Shown: positions 12,202 to 21,054, numbered from the stretch's first letter. The stretch is 40,577 nt of DNA from Thauera butanivorans NBRC 103042 (GCF_001591165.1 NZ_BCUG01000049.1:1-40577), one strand, 5' to 3'. Made by a program: numbers and translations. The notes: generated by a model not told the origin, from the letters alone.

Positions 12202-12210
12202 TGCTAGAAT
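12202..12210 (+). promoter_or_regulatory. extended -10 element ahead of the MFS gene
   Basis: TGCTAGAAT has the TGn extension and a TAGAAT hexamer (12205-12210), about 30 bases before the ATG at 12241. No clear -35 hexamer is seen at 16-18 bases, which extended -10 promoters can lack. The same TGCTAGAATC string occurs ahead of the gene at 26189. Confidence 0.4.
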
Positions 12211-12240
12211 TCATCGCTTTATCGAAGCCCATCTTCCCGC

Positions 12241-13443
12241 ATGTCCGCACCGCACGATCCGATGACTTCCGCCGAACGCCGGGCTGGCATGAGCCTGGCG
12301 GCGATCTTTGCATTGCGCATGCTGGGCTTGTTCCTGATCCTGCCGGTGTTCGCGGTCTACGCCGAAGGCATCCCCGGGGGCGACGACCTGACCCTGGTCG
12401 GCCTGGCGATCGGCGCCTACGGCCTGACCCAGGCCTGCCTGCAGATCGCCTATGGCGCGGCCTCCGATCGCTTCGGCCGCAAGCCGGTGATCGTCTTCGG
12501 CCTGCTGCTGTTCGTCGCTGGCAGCGCGGTCGCGGCGCTCGCGGCCGACATCCACATGATCATCGCCGGCCGCGTGCTGCAGGGTGCGGGTGCCATCTCG
12601 GCGGCGGTCACCGCGCTGGCGGCCGACCTGACGCGCGACCAGCACCGGACCAAGGTCATGGCGATGATCGGTTCGTCCATCGGGCTGGTGTTCGCCTTGT
12701 CGATGGTGGCGGCACCGCTGCTGTATGCGGCGATCGGCATGAGCGGCATCTTCTGGCTGACCGCGGCGCTGGCCTGTGCGGCGATCGCCGTCGTGCTGTG
12801 GGTGGTGCCGGCCGCGCCGCCGGTGCCGCGCGCCAACGGCGGCCGCTTCATCGACGTGCTGCGCGACGGCCAGTTGATGCGCTTGAATTTCGGCGTCTTT
12901 GCGCTGCACCTCATCCAGACCACGATGTGGGTCATGGTGCCGGTGGGGCTGGTCGCCGCAGGGCTGCCGATGCCCGAACACTGGAAAGTCTATCTGCCCG
13001 CGGTGCTGCTGTCCTTCGTCGTCATGGTGCCCGCGGTGATCGTCGCCGAGCGGCGCAACCTGATGAAGCCGGTGTTCAATGCCGCGATATGCTTGCTGGC
13101 CCTGGTGCAGTTCGGCCTGTGGCTGTTCGGCGACGGCCTGCTGCCGCTGGCCTTGCTGCTGACCCTGTTCTTCGTTTCCTTCAACGTGCTGGAGGCGACG
13201 CAGCCGTCCTGGATTTCGCGCATCGCGCCCGCACATTCGAAGGGAACGGCGCTGGGCGTCTACAACACCCTGCAGTCGGTCGGCCTGTTCCTGGGGGGGC
13301 TGCTCGGCGGCTGGCTCGGGCAACGTTTCGGGGCCGGCGCGGTCAGTCTGGTCTGTGGCGCGCTGGCGCTTCTCTGGCTGCTGCTGGCATCGAGCATGAC
13401 CCCACCTCCGGTACGTGCGGTGCCGGCGCCCGAAAGCACCTGA
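12241..13443 (+). CDS. MFS transporter
   Basis: This 400-residue inner-membrane protein has about 12 hydrophobic helices and the major facilitator motif A between helices 2 and 3 (ASDRFGRKP). It probably exports or imports a small solute by proton coupling, but the substrate cannot be read from the sequence. The N-terminal half resembles YajR-type carriers, yet the C-terminal cytoplasmic domain of E. coli YajR is absent. It lies divergent from uvrA and directly upstream of ssb, a common order in betaproteobacteria. In-frame upstream starts exist; ATG 12241 is preferred because it follows the extended -10 element by a normal leader and gives a compact N-terminus. Confidence 0.85.
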   Translation: MSAPHDPMTSAERRAGMSLAAIFALRMLGLFLILPVFAVYAEGIPGGDDLTLVGLAIGAYGLTQACLQIAYGAASDRFGRKPVIVFGLLLFVAGSAVAALAADIHMIIAGRVLQGAGAISAAVTALAADLTRDQHRTKVMAMIGSSIGLVFALSMVAAPLLYAAIGMSGIFWLTAALACAAIAVVLWVVPAAPPVPRANGGRFIDVLRDGQLMRLNFGVFALHLIQTTMWVMVPVGLVAAGLPMPEHWKVYLPAVLLSFVVMVPAVIVAERRNLMKPVFNAAICLLALVQFGLWLFGDGLLPLALLLTLFFVSFNVLEATQPSWISRIAPAHSKGTALGVYNTLQSVGLFLGGLLGGWLGQRFGAGAVSLVCGALALLWLLLASSMTPPPVRAVPAPEST

Positions 13444-13490
13444 ACCAGGGCATGAATCACCGCACGGCATTCATTTGAAAGGAGAACGGG

Positions 13491-13982
13491 ATGGCATCCC
13501 TGAACAAAGTGATTCTCATCGGCAATCTCGGCCGCGATCCCGAGACGCGCTACGCGCCCAGCGGCGACGCGATCTGCAACCTGACGCTGGCGACCACCGA
13601 AGTCTGGAAGGACCGGACCAGCGGCGAACGCCGCGAGGCCACCGAGTGGCACCGCGTGGTGTTCTTCGGCCGCGTTGCCGAAGTCGCCGCCCAGTACCTG
13701 CGCAAGGGCAGCCAGATCTACGTCGAAGGCCGCCTGCAGACGCGCAAGTGGCAGGACCAGAACGGCCAGGATCGCTACACCACCGAAATCCGCGGCGACG
13801 AGATGAAGATGCTCGGCCGGCGCGAAGGCGGCGACGCGCCGATGCGTGCGCCGGACAGCGGCTACGACGCGCCGGCGCCGGCATCGCGTCCGGCACCGGC
13901 GGCCGCGCCGCGCCCGCAGTCACAGGCTCCGGCGGCGTCCTCGTCCGGCTTCGGCGACTTCGACGACGACATCCCGTTCTGA
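13491..13982 (+). CDS. ssb: single-stranded DNA-binding protein
   Basis: SSB coats single-stranded DNA during replication, repair and recombination. The 163-residue protein has the OB fold at residues 1-110 ([31 protein letters not shown]). A Pro/Ala/Ser/Gln-rich linker follows, and the acidic tip DFDDDIPF recruits partner enzymes. AAAGGAGAA (13477-13485) provides the ribosome binding site. It is 47 bases after the MFS gene and near uvrA, as in many proteobacteria where uvrA and ssb are neighbours. Confidence 0.97.
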   Translation: MASLNKVILIGNLGRDPETRYAPSGDAICNLTLATTEVWKDRTSGERREATEWHRVVFFGRVAEVAAQYLRKGSQIYVEGRLQTRKWQDQNGQDRYTTEIRGDEMKMLGRREGGDAPMRAPDSGYDAPAPASRPAPAAAPRPQSQAPAASSSGFGDFDDDIPF

Positions 13983-14097
13983 AGGCGGGGGCAGGCGCTT
14001 CTTGCGGCGTGACTTGCGTCCGGGTTGCGGCTGCGGATCACCGCTAACATGAGATCGGGCGTTCGACCCGAAGAAGCAACGAGAGGAGGGGACTTCC

Positions 14098-15063
14098 ATG
14101 AACGAGCTCATCAGCTATCCGGATGGCATCCATGCGCTGGAGTCCGGCTACGGCCGGCCGCAATTGGCGGCGATTCACATCGTGGTCGACGAGGGGCGTG
14201 CCGCGATCGTCGATACCGGCAGCAATGATTCCGTGCCCCGCGTGCTGAGCGCGCTGGCGATGCTCGGCATCGAGCCCGGCAACGTGGAATGGGTGATGCT
14301 GACCCACATCCATCTGGACCATGCGGGCGGGGCGGGCAGCCTGATGTGCGCATTGCCCAAGGCCCGCCTGCTGGTGCATCCGCGCGGCCTGCGCCACATG
14401 ATCGACCCCTCGAAGCTGTGGGAAGGCACTGCCGCCGTCTATGGCGCCGAGCGCGCCTACCAGCTCTATGGCCGGCTGGTGCCGGTTCCGCCCGAGCGCA
14501 TCGTGCCGGCGACCGACGGGCTGGAGCTGCGCATGGGCAAGCGCTTGTTCCGCGTGTTCGACACGCCGGGGCATGCCCGCCACCATATTTGCATCTGGGA
14601 CGACAGCGCGCATGCCTTCTTCACCGGCGACACCTTCGGCCTGTCCTACCGCGAACTCGACGTCGATGGCCGGGTCTTCGTGCTGCCGACCACCACGCCG
14701 ACGCAGTTCGACCCGGAGGCGATGCACGAGTCGATCGACCGCATGCTGTCCATGCAGCCGCAGGCGATGTACCTGACCCACTACGGCCGCGTGACCGACG
14801 TGCCGCGGCTCGGCGCCGACCTCCACCGCCTGATCGACGCCATGGTCGCGGTGGCTCGGGCGGCGCGGGGCGACGAGGTGGCGCGCCACGTCGAGATCCT
14901 CGCCGGTCTGGAGCAGGTCATCCGCGAGGAAGCTGGGCGCCAGGGCTGGGCGCTGGACGAGGAGCAGACGCTGGAACTGCTGCGCATGGACCTCGAGCTC
15001 AACGCGCAAGGCCTGGGCATCTGGCTCGACAGCCAGCGCGTGGCCGAGCCGCAGCCGGCCTGA
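14098..15063 (+). CDS. metallo-beta-lactamase-fold hydrolase
   Basis: This 321-residue protein carries the full metal set of the fold: His70, His72, Asp74 and His75 in THIHLDHAG, His159 in DTPGHARHH, Asp178 in FTGDTFG and His228 in LTHYG. It should be a soluble two-metal hydrolase, probably of a thioester, lactone or phosphoester; the substrate is unknown. A C-terminal helical extension of about 80 residues follows the domain. The ribosome binding site is GAGAGGAGGGG (14080-14090). It ends 10 bases before tcdA, so the genes at 14098-16317 may be one operon. The 115 bases between ssb and this gene show no convincing promoter or terminator. Confidence 0.85.
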   Translation: MNELISYPDGIHALESGYGRPQLAAIHIVVDEGRAAIVDTGSNDSVPRVLSALAMLGIEPGNVEWVMLTHIHLDHAGGAGSLMCALPKARLLVHPRGLRHMIDPSKLWEGTAAVYGAERAYQLYGRLVPVPPERIVPATDGLELRMGKRLFRVFDTPGHARHHICIWDDSAHAFFTGDTFGLSYRELDVDGRVFVLPTTTPTQFDPEAMHESIDRMLSMQPQAMYLTHYGRVTDVPRLGADLHRLIDAMVAVARAARGDEVARHVEILAGLEQVIREEAGRQGWALDEEQTLELLRMDLELNAQGLGIWLDSQRVAEPQPA

Positions 15064-15073
15064 CGGAAGGACG

Positions 15074-15949
15074 ATGGACGCGAGCCGGGTGGATGGCGGC
15101 GGGGCCGACGAGGGGGTGGAGGACGTGGACCGCGCCCGCCGCTTCGGCGGCATCGACCGCCTTTACGGCAGGGGGGCCGCGGATGCGCTGGCGGCCGCCC
15201 ATGCCTGCGTGATCGGCATCGGCGGTGTCGGCTCCTGGGCCGTCGAGGCGCTGGCGCGCAGCGGCGTGGGCAGGTTGACGCTGATCGACCTCGACCACGT
15301 CGCCGAGTCCAACATCAACCGCCAGGCCCATGCGCTCGATGCCACGCTCGGGCAGGCGAAAGTGCAGGCGATGGCGGATCGCATCGCCGCCTTCAGTCCG
15401 CAATGCCGGGTCGACACGGTCGAGGATTTCCTCACGCCGGAAAATGCCGCAAGCCTGCTGCAGGGTTTCGACGTCGTCATCGACGCCATCGACAACGTGC
15501 GGGCCAAGGTGGCGATCGCCGCGCTCTGCCGGACGCGGCAGATGCCGCTGGTGATGGCGGGTGGCGCGGGCGGCAAGCTCGATCCGGCGCAGATCGGCAT
15601 CGACGATCTGGCCCGTACGCTGCAGGATCCGCTGCTGTCCAAGGTGCGTGCCCGCCTGCGCAAGGAGCACGGCTTTCCGCGCGACCCGAAAAAGAAGTTC
15701 GGCATCGAGGCGGTGTTTTCCACCGAAGCACTGCGCCATCCGCCCGCGCCGGCCTGCGAGGCAGAGGGGGGGCAGAGCCGCGGGCCGCAGGGCCTGGCCT
15801 GCGCCGGCTACGGTTCGAGCATGGCGATGACCGCCAGCGTCGGACTGTTCTGTGCTTCGCGCGCGCTGCTTCACCTGCTGAGCGCCGGCCGGACACGTGC
15901 GGCGGGTGCAGCGGAACGGGCCGAAGCCATGATCGGAGCCGGGGCATGA
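15074..15949 (+). CDS. tcdA: tRNA threonylcarbamoyladenosine dehydratase
   Basis: TcdA (YgdL/CsdL) is an E1-like enzyme that dehydrates t6A37 of ANN-decoding tRNAs to the cyclic form ct6A using ATP. The 291-residue protein has the ThiF-type nucleotide loop GIGGVGSWAVEAL (residues 48-60), the LIDLDHVAESNINRQ motif and AGGAGGKLDP. The tail KKKFGIEAVFSTE and CAGYGSS is characteristic of TcdA rather than ThiF or MoeB. The first 20 residues are poorly conserved, so a slightly later start is possible. It overlaps the next gene by four bases (ATGA). Confidence 0.9.
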   Translation: MDASRVDGGGADEGVEDVDRARRFGGIDRLYGRGAADALAAAHACVIGIGGVGSWAVEALARSGVGRLTLIDLDHVAESNINRQAHALDATLGQAKVQAMADRIAAFSPQCRVDTVEDFLTPENAASLLQGFDVVIDAIDNVRAKVAIAALCRTRQMPLVMAGGAGGKLDPAQIGIDDLARTLQDPLLSKVRARLRKEHGFPRDPKKKFGIEAVFSTEALRHPPAPACEAEGGQSRGPQGLACAGYGSSMAMTASVGLFCASRALLHLLSAGRTRAAGAAERAEAMIGAGA

Positions 15950-16317
15950 GCGACGTGGCGGTGATCCTGTTCGGCCACGGCGCGCGCGATCCCGGATGGG
16001 CCGGGCCGATGAAGCGGATCCGCGAGCACATGCTGGCCCAGCCCGGCGCGCCGCGCGTGGAGCTGGCCTTTCTCGAGTTCATGCAGCCGACCCTGGCCGA
16101 CGCCATCGCTGCGCTGGCCGGAGCCGGGATGCGGCGCATTGCCATCGTGCCGGTCTTCCTGGCCCAGAACGGGCATCTGAAGCGCGACCTTCCCGTGCTG
16201 CTCGATGCGGCACGCGCCGCACACCCGGAGTGCGAGATCACGCTCGCCGTCGCTGCGGGCGAAGCCGAAGGCGTGATCGCGGCGATGGCCGAATACGCCC
16301 GCAGCTGCGCGGCCTGA
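15946..16317 (+). CDS. small CbiX/SirB-type chelatase
   Basis: This 123-residue protein is a single-domain chelatase of the CbiX/SirB family. Such enzymes insert cobalt or iron into sirohydrochlorin for cobalamin or siroheme. His11 in LFGHGARDP and His77 in AQNGHLKRDLP match the two catalytic histidines of the short form. Which metal is used is not readable. It starts by an ATGA overlap with tcdA, so the two are translationally coupled. No other tetrapyrrole genes are near. The start at 15946 is preferred because the N-terminal MSDVAVILFGHG fits the family beginning. Confidence 0.85.
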   Translation: MSDVAVILFGHGARDPGWAGPMKRIREHMLAQPGAPRVELAFLEFMQPTLADAIAALAGAGMRRIAIVPVFLAQNGHLKRDLPVLLDAARAAHPECEITLAVAAGEAEGVIAAMAEYARSCAA

Positions 16318-16409
16318 AGGCGTGCCGGCGCGGGTCGGGACCGTCACCGGAGTGTGACCTGATACACGTCCGGCATGGGTGCCGGCGCTGCCTGGCGCAG
16401 CCGCAGGGC

Positions 16410-16415
16410 TAGAAT
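16410..16415 (+). promoter_or_regulatory. candidate -10 element ahead of the PilZ gene
   Basis: TAGAAT (within GGCTAGAATC) sits 38 bases before the ATG at 16454. It lacks the TG extension and no good -35 hexamer is seen. The call rests on its likeness to the TAGAAT elements at 12205 and 26134. Confidence 0.3.
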
Positions 16416-16453
16416 CGGGCGATCCGCACCGTCAGCCTTGGACATCTATCGAC

Positions 16454-16768
16454 ATGAAGGACATTCCGCCCCATCAGAACCGGCGCCTCGACCGGCGCCT
16501 GCCGCTCGGCTGCCCGGCTTTCATCGCCCTGCGCAGCGGTCAGCGTATCGAGGCGGTGTGCATCGAGATCGGCGTCGGCGGCATGACCCTGCATGCTGCC
16601 TACGTGCCGGAGCAGAACGAAGTCCTCGACGTCGCGGTGCTCGGGCCTCAGGGTTCGCCCGTATCCGATCGCCCGCCGCTGGTCGGCAAGCTCGAAGTCA
16701 CGCGCTGCAATGCGCTGGGTGACGGCCGCTACGAGATCGGCGGCCGCATGATGCGCGTGGTCGACTGA
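16454..16768 (+). CDS. small PilZ-domain protein
   Basis: This 104-residue protein is essentially one PilZ domain, a beta-barrel that usually binds cyclic di-GMP and adjusts motility or exopolysaccharide. The first motif is present as RRLDRR (residues 10-15). The second, normally D/N-x-S-x-x-G, reads E-I-G-V-G-G at residues 38-43, with Ser replaced by Gly and Asp by Glu. Ligand binding may therefore be weak or lost. It stands alone, convergent with dsbB. ATG 16454 gives the standard N-terminus; an earlier in-frame ATG at 16379 would precede the -10 element. Confidence 0.8.
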   Translation: MKDIPPHQNRRLDRRLPLGCPAFIALRSGQRIEAVCIEIGVGGMTLHAAYVPEQNEVLDVAVLGPQGSPVSDRPPLVGKLEVTRCNALGDGRYEIGGRMMRVVD

Positions 16769-16778
16769 CGCGCAATGG

Positions 16779-16797
16779 CCGCCGGGCTGCCCGGCGG
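16779..16797. terminator. GC-rich hairpin between convergent PilZ gene and dsbB
   Basis: CCGCCGGG (16779-16786) and CCCGGCGG (16790-16797) form a perfect 8-bp stem with a CTG loop, 10 bases after the PilZ stop and 8 bases before the dsbB stop. There is no T tract on either side, so factor-independent termination is uncertain. It could serve both convergent genes. Confidence 0.4.
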
Positions 16798-16804
16798 GCC
16801 TGGC

Positions 16805-17320
16805 TCAGCGCGGGCCTTCCCGGCGCAGCAGCATCCACAGCGCGAACACCGCCGTCGCCGCAAAGCTCAGCAGCGACCAGTTGGCGATCGACAGGCCGAG
16901 GAAAGTCCAATCCACCGCTGCGCAGTCGCCCGCACCGCGGAAGATCATCGGCAACGCTTCGCCGAGCGGGAAGCTCTCCAGCATGAACTCCAGCCCCGGG
17001 CCGCATTCGGGAATCGCGGGGGGATTGAGCTGCATCCAGGTCTGGCGTGCGGCGATGCCGCCGCCGACCAGTGCCCCCAGGCCGATCAGCGCGGCATAGA
17101 TCCGGCTACCCGTGCGGGCTGGCCCATGGAGGCCGCCGACCAGGGCGATCAAGGCCACGGCGAGGAAGACGTAGCGCTGCATCACGCACATCGGGCAGGG
17201 TTCGAGGCCTTTCACATGCTGCAGGTAGAGGCCGAAGCCGAGCAGGCCGATGGCGGTGGCGAACAGGGCGAGGTAAAGCGTGCGCGCCGGCAGGCGCAGC
17301 AGGATCTGGAACAGGGACAT
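16805..17320 (-). CDS. dsbB: disulfide bond formation protein B
   Basis: DsbB is an inner-membrane protein that reoxidises DsbA and passes electrons to quinones. The 171-residue protein has four hydrophobic helices. The periplasmic disulfides are Cys42-Pro-Met-Cys45 and Cys106/Cys133 (PECGPG and GAGDC), which match the two redox pairs of the family. The ATG at 17320 gives a short cytoplasmic N-terminus before helix one. It lies downstream of the lysR-type gene on the same strand with a 69-base gap, so a separate promoter is possible. Confidence 0.95.
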   Translation of the reverse strand: MSLFQILLRLPARTLYLALFATAIGLLGFGLYLQHVKGLEPCPMCVMQRYVFLAVALIALVGGLHGPARTGSRIYAALIGLGALVGGGIAARQTWMQLNPPAIPECGPGLEFMLESFPLGEALPMIFRGAGDCAAVDWTFLGLSIANWSLLSFAATAVFALWMLLRREGPR

Positions 17321-17389
17321 CTCGATCTGGTGTTGCTGGGCGGGCGCCCATTGTATAGGGGATGTTCCCTCGGAGTGCGGCGGACGGCT

Positions 17390-18286
17390 TCAGGTTCCCA
17401 GCGCCGCCTGCAGCATGTCGAGGAAGGCCCGCGTCTTGGCCGGCATCAGCCGGCGGCCGGGAAACACCGCCCAGGCGGTGTTGGCAGGCAGGCACCAGTC
17501 CGCCATCACGCGGCGGAGCTCACCCTGGCGCACATAGGGTGCAGCGAAATAATCGGGTACTGCGGCGATGCCGGCGCCGGCGCGGGCAAAGCGGATCAGC
17601 AACTCGGGTGAATTGGCCGTGATGCTGCCGGGCGGCGTGCCCTGCCAGCGGGCATCGTCCCGCATCAGTGTCCAGCCGAGTGCTTCGCCGCTGCGCGTCA
17701 GCAGACGCAGCGCGCGGTGCGTGTTCAGCGCCTCGGGATGCCCGGGTTCGCCGTGCTCGGCGAGATAGCCGGGCGAGGCATACAGCCCGCTGGGAAAGAC
17801 CGCCAGGCGGCGTGCGGCGAGGAGGGCATCGTCGGGCAGTTCGCCCATGCGGATGGCGACGTCGAAGCTCTCGCCCAGCAGGTCCACCCGGCGCGGCGAC
17901 AGATCCAGCTCCAGCGACACCGCCGGATGCATCGCGGTGAAGGCCGACAGCATGTCGACCAGCAGCAGGTTGGCGAAATCGCTCGGCATCGACACCCGCA
18001 GGCGGCCGCTGGGCCTGGCCCGGCGGCTTTCGGCCAATGCCTTCACCGCCTCGATCTCGTCGACCATCTGCCGCGCATGCTCCAGCAGCGCCGTGCCGAA
18101 CTCGGTCAGCGTCAGCCGCCGCGTAGTGCGCAGCATCAGCCGCTCGCCCAACTGCTCTTCCAGTTGCGAGATGCGGCGCGAAACCGTGGACTTGGGCAGG
18201 CCCAGCCGGTCGGCTGCGGCGGTGAAGCTGCCGCTTTCGGCCACGCGGGCAAAGATCAGCAGATCGTTGGGGTTGTACTGTTCCAT
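17390..18286 (-). CDS. LysR-family transcriptional regulator
   Basis: This 298-residue protein has an N-terminal winged helix-turn-helix (residues 6-65; [28 protein letters not shown]). A periplasmic-binding-protein-like effector domain of the CrgA/AaeR type follows. It is transcribed away from the azoreductase gene, and the two share a 171-base control region. By the general rule for LysR pairs it probably regulates that neighbour, perhaps in response to quinone or electrophile stress. The effector is unknown. The start at 18286 gives [15 protein letters not shown], with the first helix at the usual distance. Confidence 0.92.
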   Translation of the reverse strand: MEQYNPNDLLIFARVAESGSFTAAADRLGLPKSTVSRRISQLEEQLGERLMLRTTRRLTLTEFGTALLEHARQMVDEIEAVKALAESRRARPSGRLRVSMPSDFANLLLVDMLSAFTAMHPAVSLELDLSPRRVDLLGESFDVAIRMGELPDDALLAARRLAVFPSGLYASPGYLAEHGEPGHPEALNTHRALRLLTRSGEALGWTLMRDDARWQGTPPGSITANSPELLIRFARAGAGIAAVPDYFAAPYVRQGELRRVMADWCLPANTAWAVFPGRRLMPAKTRAFLDMLQAALGT

Positions 18287-18299
18287 GAAAAGGACAATG

Positions 18300-18366
18300 T
18301 TGTTCGTTTCAAGGGATTAATGAAGATCGGAGACATGATTAAACTCCGATCGTCGTCTTCGAACAA
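18300..18366 (-). promoter_or_regulatory. candidate lysR promoter and operator shared with azoR
   Basis: A perfect inverted repeat, GATCGGAG (18325-18332) and CTCCGATC (18344-18351), has an 11-base centre ACATGATTAAA. An outer pair TTGTTCG (18300-18306) and CGAACAA (18360-18366) flanks it. On the minus strand TTGTTC (18366-18361) and TTTAAT (18343-18338), spaced 17, give a candidate promoter for the regulator. Overlap of the promoter with the repeat would suit autorepression. LysR boxes are typically such interrupted dyads. Confidence 0.45.
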
Positions 18367-18457
18367 GGCTGCGACCTCGAACACCATGGTCCCGGCATCG
18401 CCTTGGACGGATTCCGGACAGAAGCCAGCCACATCCCGACCCCACGGAGAACATACT

Positions 18458-19057
18458 ATGAACATTCTGCAGATCAACGGCAGCGCCCGCAGCGAAGGCG
18501 CGAACTCCACCCGCGTCGCCAACGGCATCGTCGCCCGCCTGCTGGCGGCCGGCCCCCAGGCCCGTGTCGTGTTGCGCGACCTGGCGCGCGATCCCGCGCC
18601 GATCATCGACGAAGCTGCGCTCGGCGCGCTGTTTTCCCCGGTCGAGCAGCGCACGCCGGAGCAGGCTGCCCGCGTCGCCGCAAGCGATGCGCTGATCGCC
18701 GAAGTGCAGGCCGCCGACGTCATCGTGCTTGGCGTGCCGATGTACAACTTCGGCATTCCGTCCCAGCTCAAGAACTGGATCGACGCCATTGCCCGCGCCG
18801 GTGTGACCTTCCGCTACACCGAGAACGGCCCAGAAGGGCTGCTGAAGGGCAAGAAGGTGTTCGTCGCCTTCGCCCGCGGCGGCCGCTACCGCGGTACGCC
18901 GGCCGACACGCAGACGCCGTACCTGCAGACCGTGCTCGGTTTCGTCGGCCTCACCGACGTCCGCTTCGTCTATGCCGAAGGCCTGAACATGGGCGAAGAA
19001 GCCGCGCAGCAGGGTTTTGCCCAGGCCGAAGCCGACATGGACGCCGTGCTGGGCTGA
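18458..19057 (+). CDS. azoR: FMN-dependent NADH-azoreductase
   Basis: AzoR-type enzymes are flavodoxin-fold homodimers that reduce quinones and azo compounds with NAD(P)H. The 199-residue protein begins [17 protein letters not shown] (phosphate-binding loop). It carries the FMN-contacting [16 protein letters not shown] (residues 94-109) and ARGGRY (139-144). ATG 18458 follows CGGAGA (18445-18450). The gene faces away from the LysR regulator, which is the usual arrangement for an inducible target. The true substrate is probably a quinone, as azo cleavage is often a side activity. Confidence 0.9.
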   Translation: MNILQINGSARSEGANSTRVANGIVARLLAAGPQARVVLRDLARDPAPIIDEAALGALFSPVEQRTPEQAARVAASDALIAEVQAADVIVLGVPMYNFGIPSQLKNWIDAIARAGVTFRYTENGPEGLLKGKKVFVAFARGGRYRGTPADTQTPYLQTVLGFVGLTDVRFVYAEGLNMGEEAAQQGFAQAEADMDAVLG

Positions 19058-19063
19058 GCGCCT

Positions 19064-19093
19064 GCTGACCGGCGAGCATGCCCGCCGGTCAGC
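19064..19093 (+). terminator. hairpin after azoR
   Basis: GCTGACCGGCG (19064-19074) and CGCCGGTCAGC (19083-19093) form a perfect 11-bp stem with an 8-base loop, starting 7 bases after the azoR stop. Only two T residues follow, so it is a weak intrinsic terminator or an mRNA-stabilising hairpin. Confidence 0.5.
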
Positions 19094-19179
19094 TTCGCCT
19101 CGTTTCGTGCCATTTCGTCCTGTTTCGCCCTGTCTTCACCCGCTCCACATTCCGCGTGCCTTTCTGCAGGAGTACCGCC

Positions 19180-20055
19180 ATGACCATCCGTGCCGCCGAA
19201 ACCGTTCTCCGTCCGCGCAGCGTCGAGCGCCTGGTCGTCGGCCAGGCCACATCCGACGGTGCCGGCGTCAAGCTCACCCGCGTACTGACCCAGCCGCTGC
19301 AGCGCCGGCTCGACCCCTTCCTGATGCTGGATGCCTTCGGCAGCGACGAGGCCGACGACTACATCGCCGGTTTTCCCGATCATCCGCACCGCGGCTTCGA
19401 GACCATCACCTACATGATCGCCGGCCGCATGCGGCATCGCGACAGCGCCGGCCATGAGGGTCTGCTGGAAAACGGCGGCGTGCAATGGATGACGGCAGGC
19501 CGCGGCGTGATCCATTCCGAGATTCCGCAGCAGCAGGAAGGCCGGATGGAAGGTTTTCAGCTGTGGCTGAACCTGCCGGCGCGAGACAAGCTTTGCACGC
19601 CCTGGTATCGCGATTTCAGCGGTGGCGAACTGCCGTGCTTCAACACCGATGCCGGTGTGCGGGTGACGGTGATCGCGGGCGAAAGCCATGGTGTGGCTGG
19701 CGCGGTGACGCGCGAGGCGACTGCGCCATTGTATCTCGACCTGCAACTGCCGGCCGGTGCGCCCTTCAGCCAGGCACTGCCCGAAGGGCACAACGCTTTC
19801 CTGTATGTCTATCGCGGGGAACTGGCAGTCGCCGGCACGGCGGTGCCCGCCGGGCGCATGGCCATCCTGGCCAATGACGCGGGCAGCGACGGTGTCGTCA
19901 TCGAGGCGGCCGGCCTGGGAACGCGTGCGTTACTGATTGCCGGCCGTCCGTTGGGCGAACCGATCGCGCAGTACGGGCCGTTCGTCATGAACAGCGAGCA
20001 GGAGATCTACCAGGCGCTGGCCGATTACCGTGCCGGCACGCTGGCCGGCGCCTGA
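19180..20055 (+). CDS. pirin family protein
   Basis: Pirins are bicupin metalloproteins; several bacterial members are quercetin 2,3-dioxygenases or redox sensors. The 291-residue protein keeps the metal ligands His68, His70, His112 and Glu114 (FPDHPHRGFET and VIHSE). The C-terminal pirin domain ends QYGPFVMNSEQEIYQALADY. ATG 19180 has CAGGAG (19167-19172) upstream. A longer in-frame start at 19078 lies inside the azoR hairpin and is rejected. It follows azoR by 122 bases on the same strand. Both may belong to one oxidative or quinone-stress response, which is inference. Confidence 0.9.
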   Translation: MTIRAAETVLRPRSVERLVVGQATSDGAGVKLTRVLTQPLQRRLDPFLMLDAFGSDEADDYIAGFPDHPHRGFETITYMIAGRMRHRDSAGHEGLLENGGVQWMTAGRGVIHSEIPQQQEGRMEGFQLWLNLPARDKLCTPWYRDFSGGELPCFNTDAGVRVTVIAGESHGVAGAVTREATAPLYLDLQLPAGAPFSQALPEGHNAFLYVYRGELAVAGTAVPAGRMAILANDAGSDGVVIEAAGLGTRALLIAGRPLGEPIAQYGPFVMNSEQEIYQALADYRAGTLAGA

Positions 20056-20130
20056 AGCCGGCTGTGTCCGGGCCGGCAATGCGCTTTCCCGCCGAGGGAG
20101 AAGGGGAGGAGCGATGCGGGCTGCCAGGCC

Positions 20131-21054
20131 TCAGCCGGCGAGCGCCTTCAGCGCCGCCACCTGGGCGCTGATCGGCGCGGGAATCGGCATTTCGCCGGCC
20201 AGCATGGCGCGGATCTGCGCCGCGTTGTCCGCCACCGACGGCGCATCCGGCAAAGTGCCGAGCGGCGGCGCACCGCCTTCCTCGCCCGCCACGCCGATCG
20301 ACGCGATGCCGTCCCGGTAGACCTTCATTTCCGGGCAGCGCCGCGGGTTGGCGTGGATTTCGCCTTCGGTGCCGCGCAGCAGCATGGCGCGGCCGCTCGG
20401 GCTGGTATCGGCGCGAAGAAAAGCGTCCATGCGCTCGAGATATTCGGGATGGGTGACGGCGACCACCCGCACGCTGCGGCCTCGGCAGGGGTCGAGCAGC
20501 TTGGCGACGATGTGGCCGCTGGCACGCACGCCCATGCGCGTGCGCAGCGCCAGCAGCGGCTCGAGGCCGGGCAGCAGCCTGTCGGCGCCGATACAGGCCA
20601 GGCGATCGGCCGCCAATTGCCGCGATGCATCTTCGGCACCGGCGGCGGGCTGCAGGCCGAGGGCGGCGAGCAGTTCGAAAGGGCTCACCCGGGTGTCGAA
20701 ATCGTGCCGGCCCTGGATCAGCACCGGCACGCCTTCGCGCGCCAGCAGCATCGCCACCAGCGGCATCAGGTTGGACTGGCGGCGGGCGCCGTTGTAGGTG
20801 GGCAGCACCACGCAGCGCGGGCCGTCGGGCACCGTCAGCTGCACCGTCCGCGCATCCATCGCCTGCTTGAAGCCGATCAGTTCCTCGAGCGATTCGCTCT
20901 TGATGCGGAAGGCGATCAGGATGGCGCCGAGCTCGATGTCCGCTACCTTGCCGTCGAGGATGTCGCCGAACAGGCTTGCCGCCGTGGCAGTGTCGAGTGA
21001 ACGCGCGCCCTTGGCGCCTCGTCCGATTTCCTTGATGATTGGGCCGTAGTTCAT
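20131..21054 (-). CDS. ybiB: YbiB-like protein (TrpD2 family, nucleic-acid binding)
   Basis: This 307-residue protein has the fold of glycosyltransferase family 3, as in anthranilate phosphoribosyltransferase. It matches E. coli YbiB in MNYGPIIKEIGRGAKGARSLD, LPTYNGARRQSNL, HPEYLERM and LLRGTEGEIHANPRRCP. The family lacks the TrpD substrate motifs. From memory, E. coli YbiB binds nucleic acid and is SOS-linked, so a biosynthetic role is unlikely. ATG 21054 is preferred over 21072 because it matches the family N-terminus. It is divergent from the dehydrogenase pair with 78 bases between. Confidence 0.85.
   Translation of the reverse strand: MNYGPIIKEIGRGAKGARSLDTATAASLFGDILDGKVADIELGAILIAFRIKSESLEELIGFKQAMDARTVQLTVPDGPRCVVLPTYNGARRQSNLMPLVAMLLAREGVPVLIQGRHDFDTRVSPFELLAALGLQPAAGAEDASRQLAADRLACIGADRLLPGLEPLLALRTRMGVRASGHIVAKLLDPCRGRSVRVVAVTHPEYLERMDAFLRADTSPSGRAMLLRGTEGEIHANPRRCPEMKVYRDGIASIGVAGEEGGAPPLGTLPDAPSVADNAAQIRAMLAGEMPIPAPISAQVAALKALAG

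Noticed and set aside
12113-12240. LexA box in the uvrA-MFS intergenic region
   Set aside because: No CTG-N10-CAG dyad with AT-rich centre could be found, so SOS control is not claimed.
20044-20062. GCCGGC repeat around the pirin stop as a terminator
   Set aside because: The 6-bp stem overlaps the stop codon, the unit is itself palindromic and no T tract follows.
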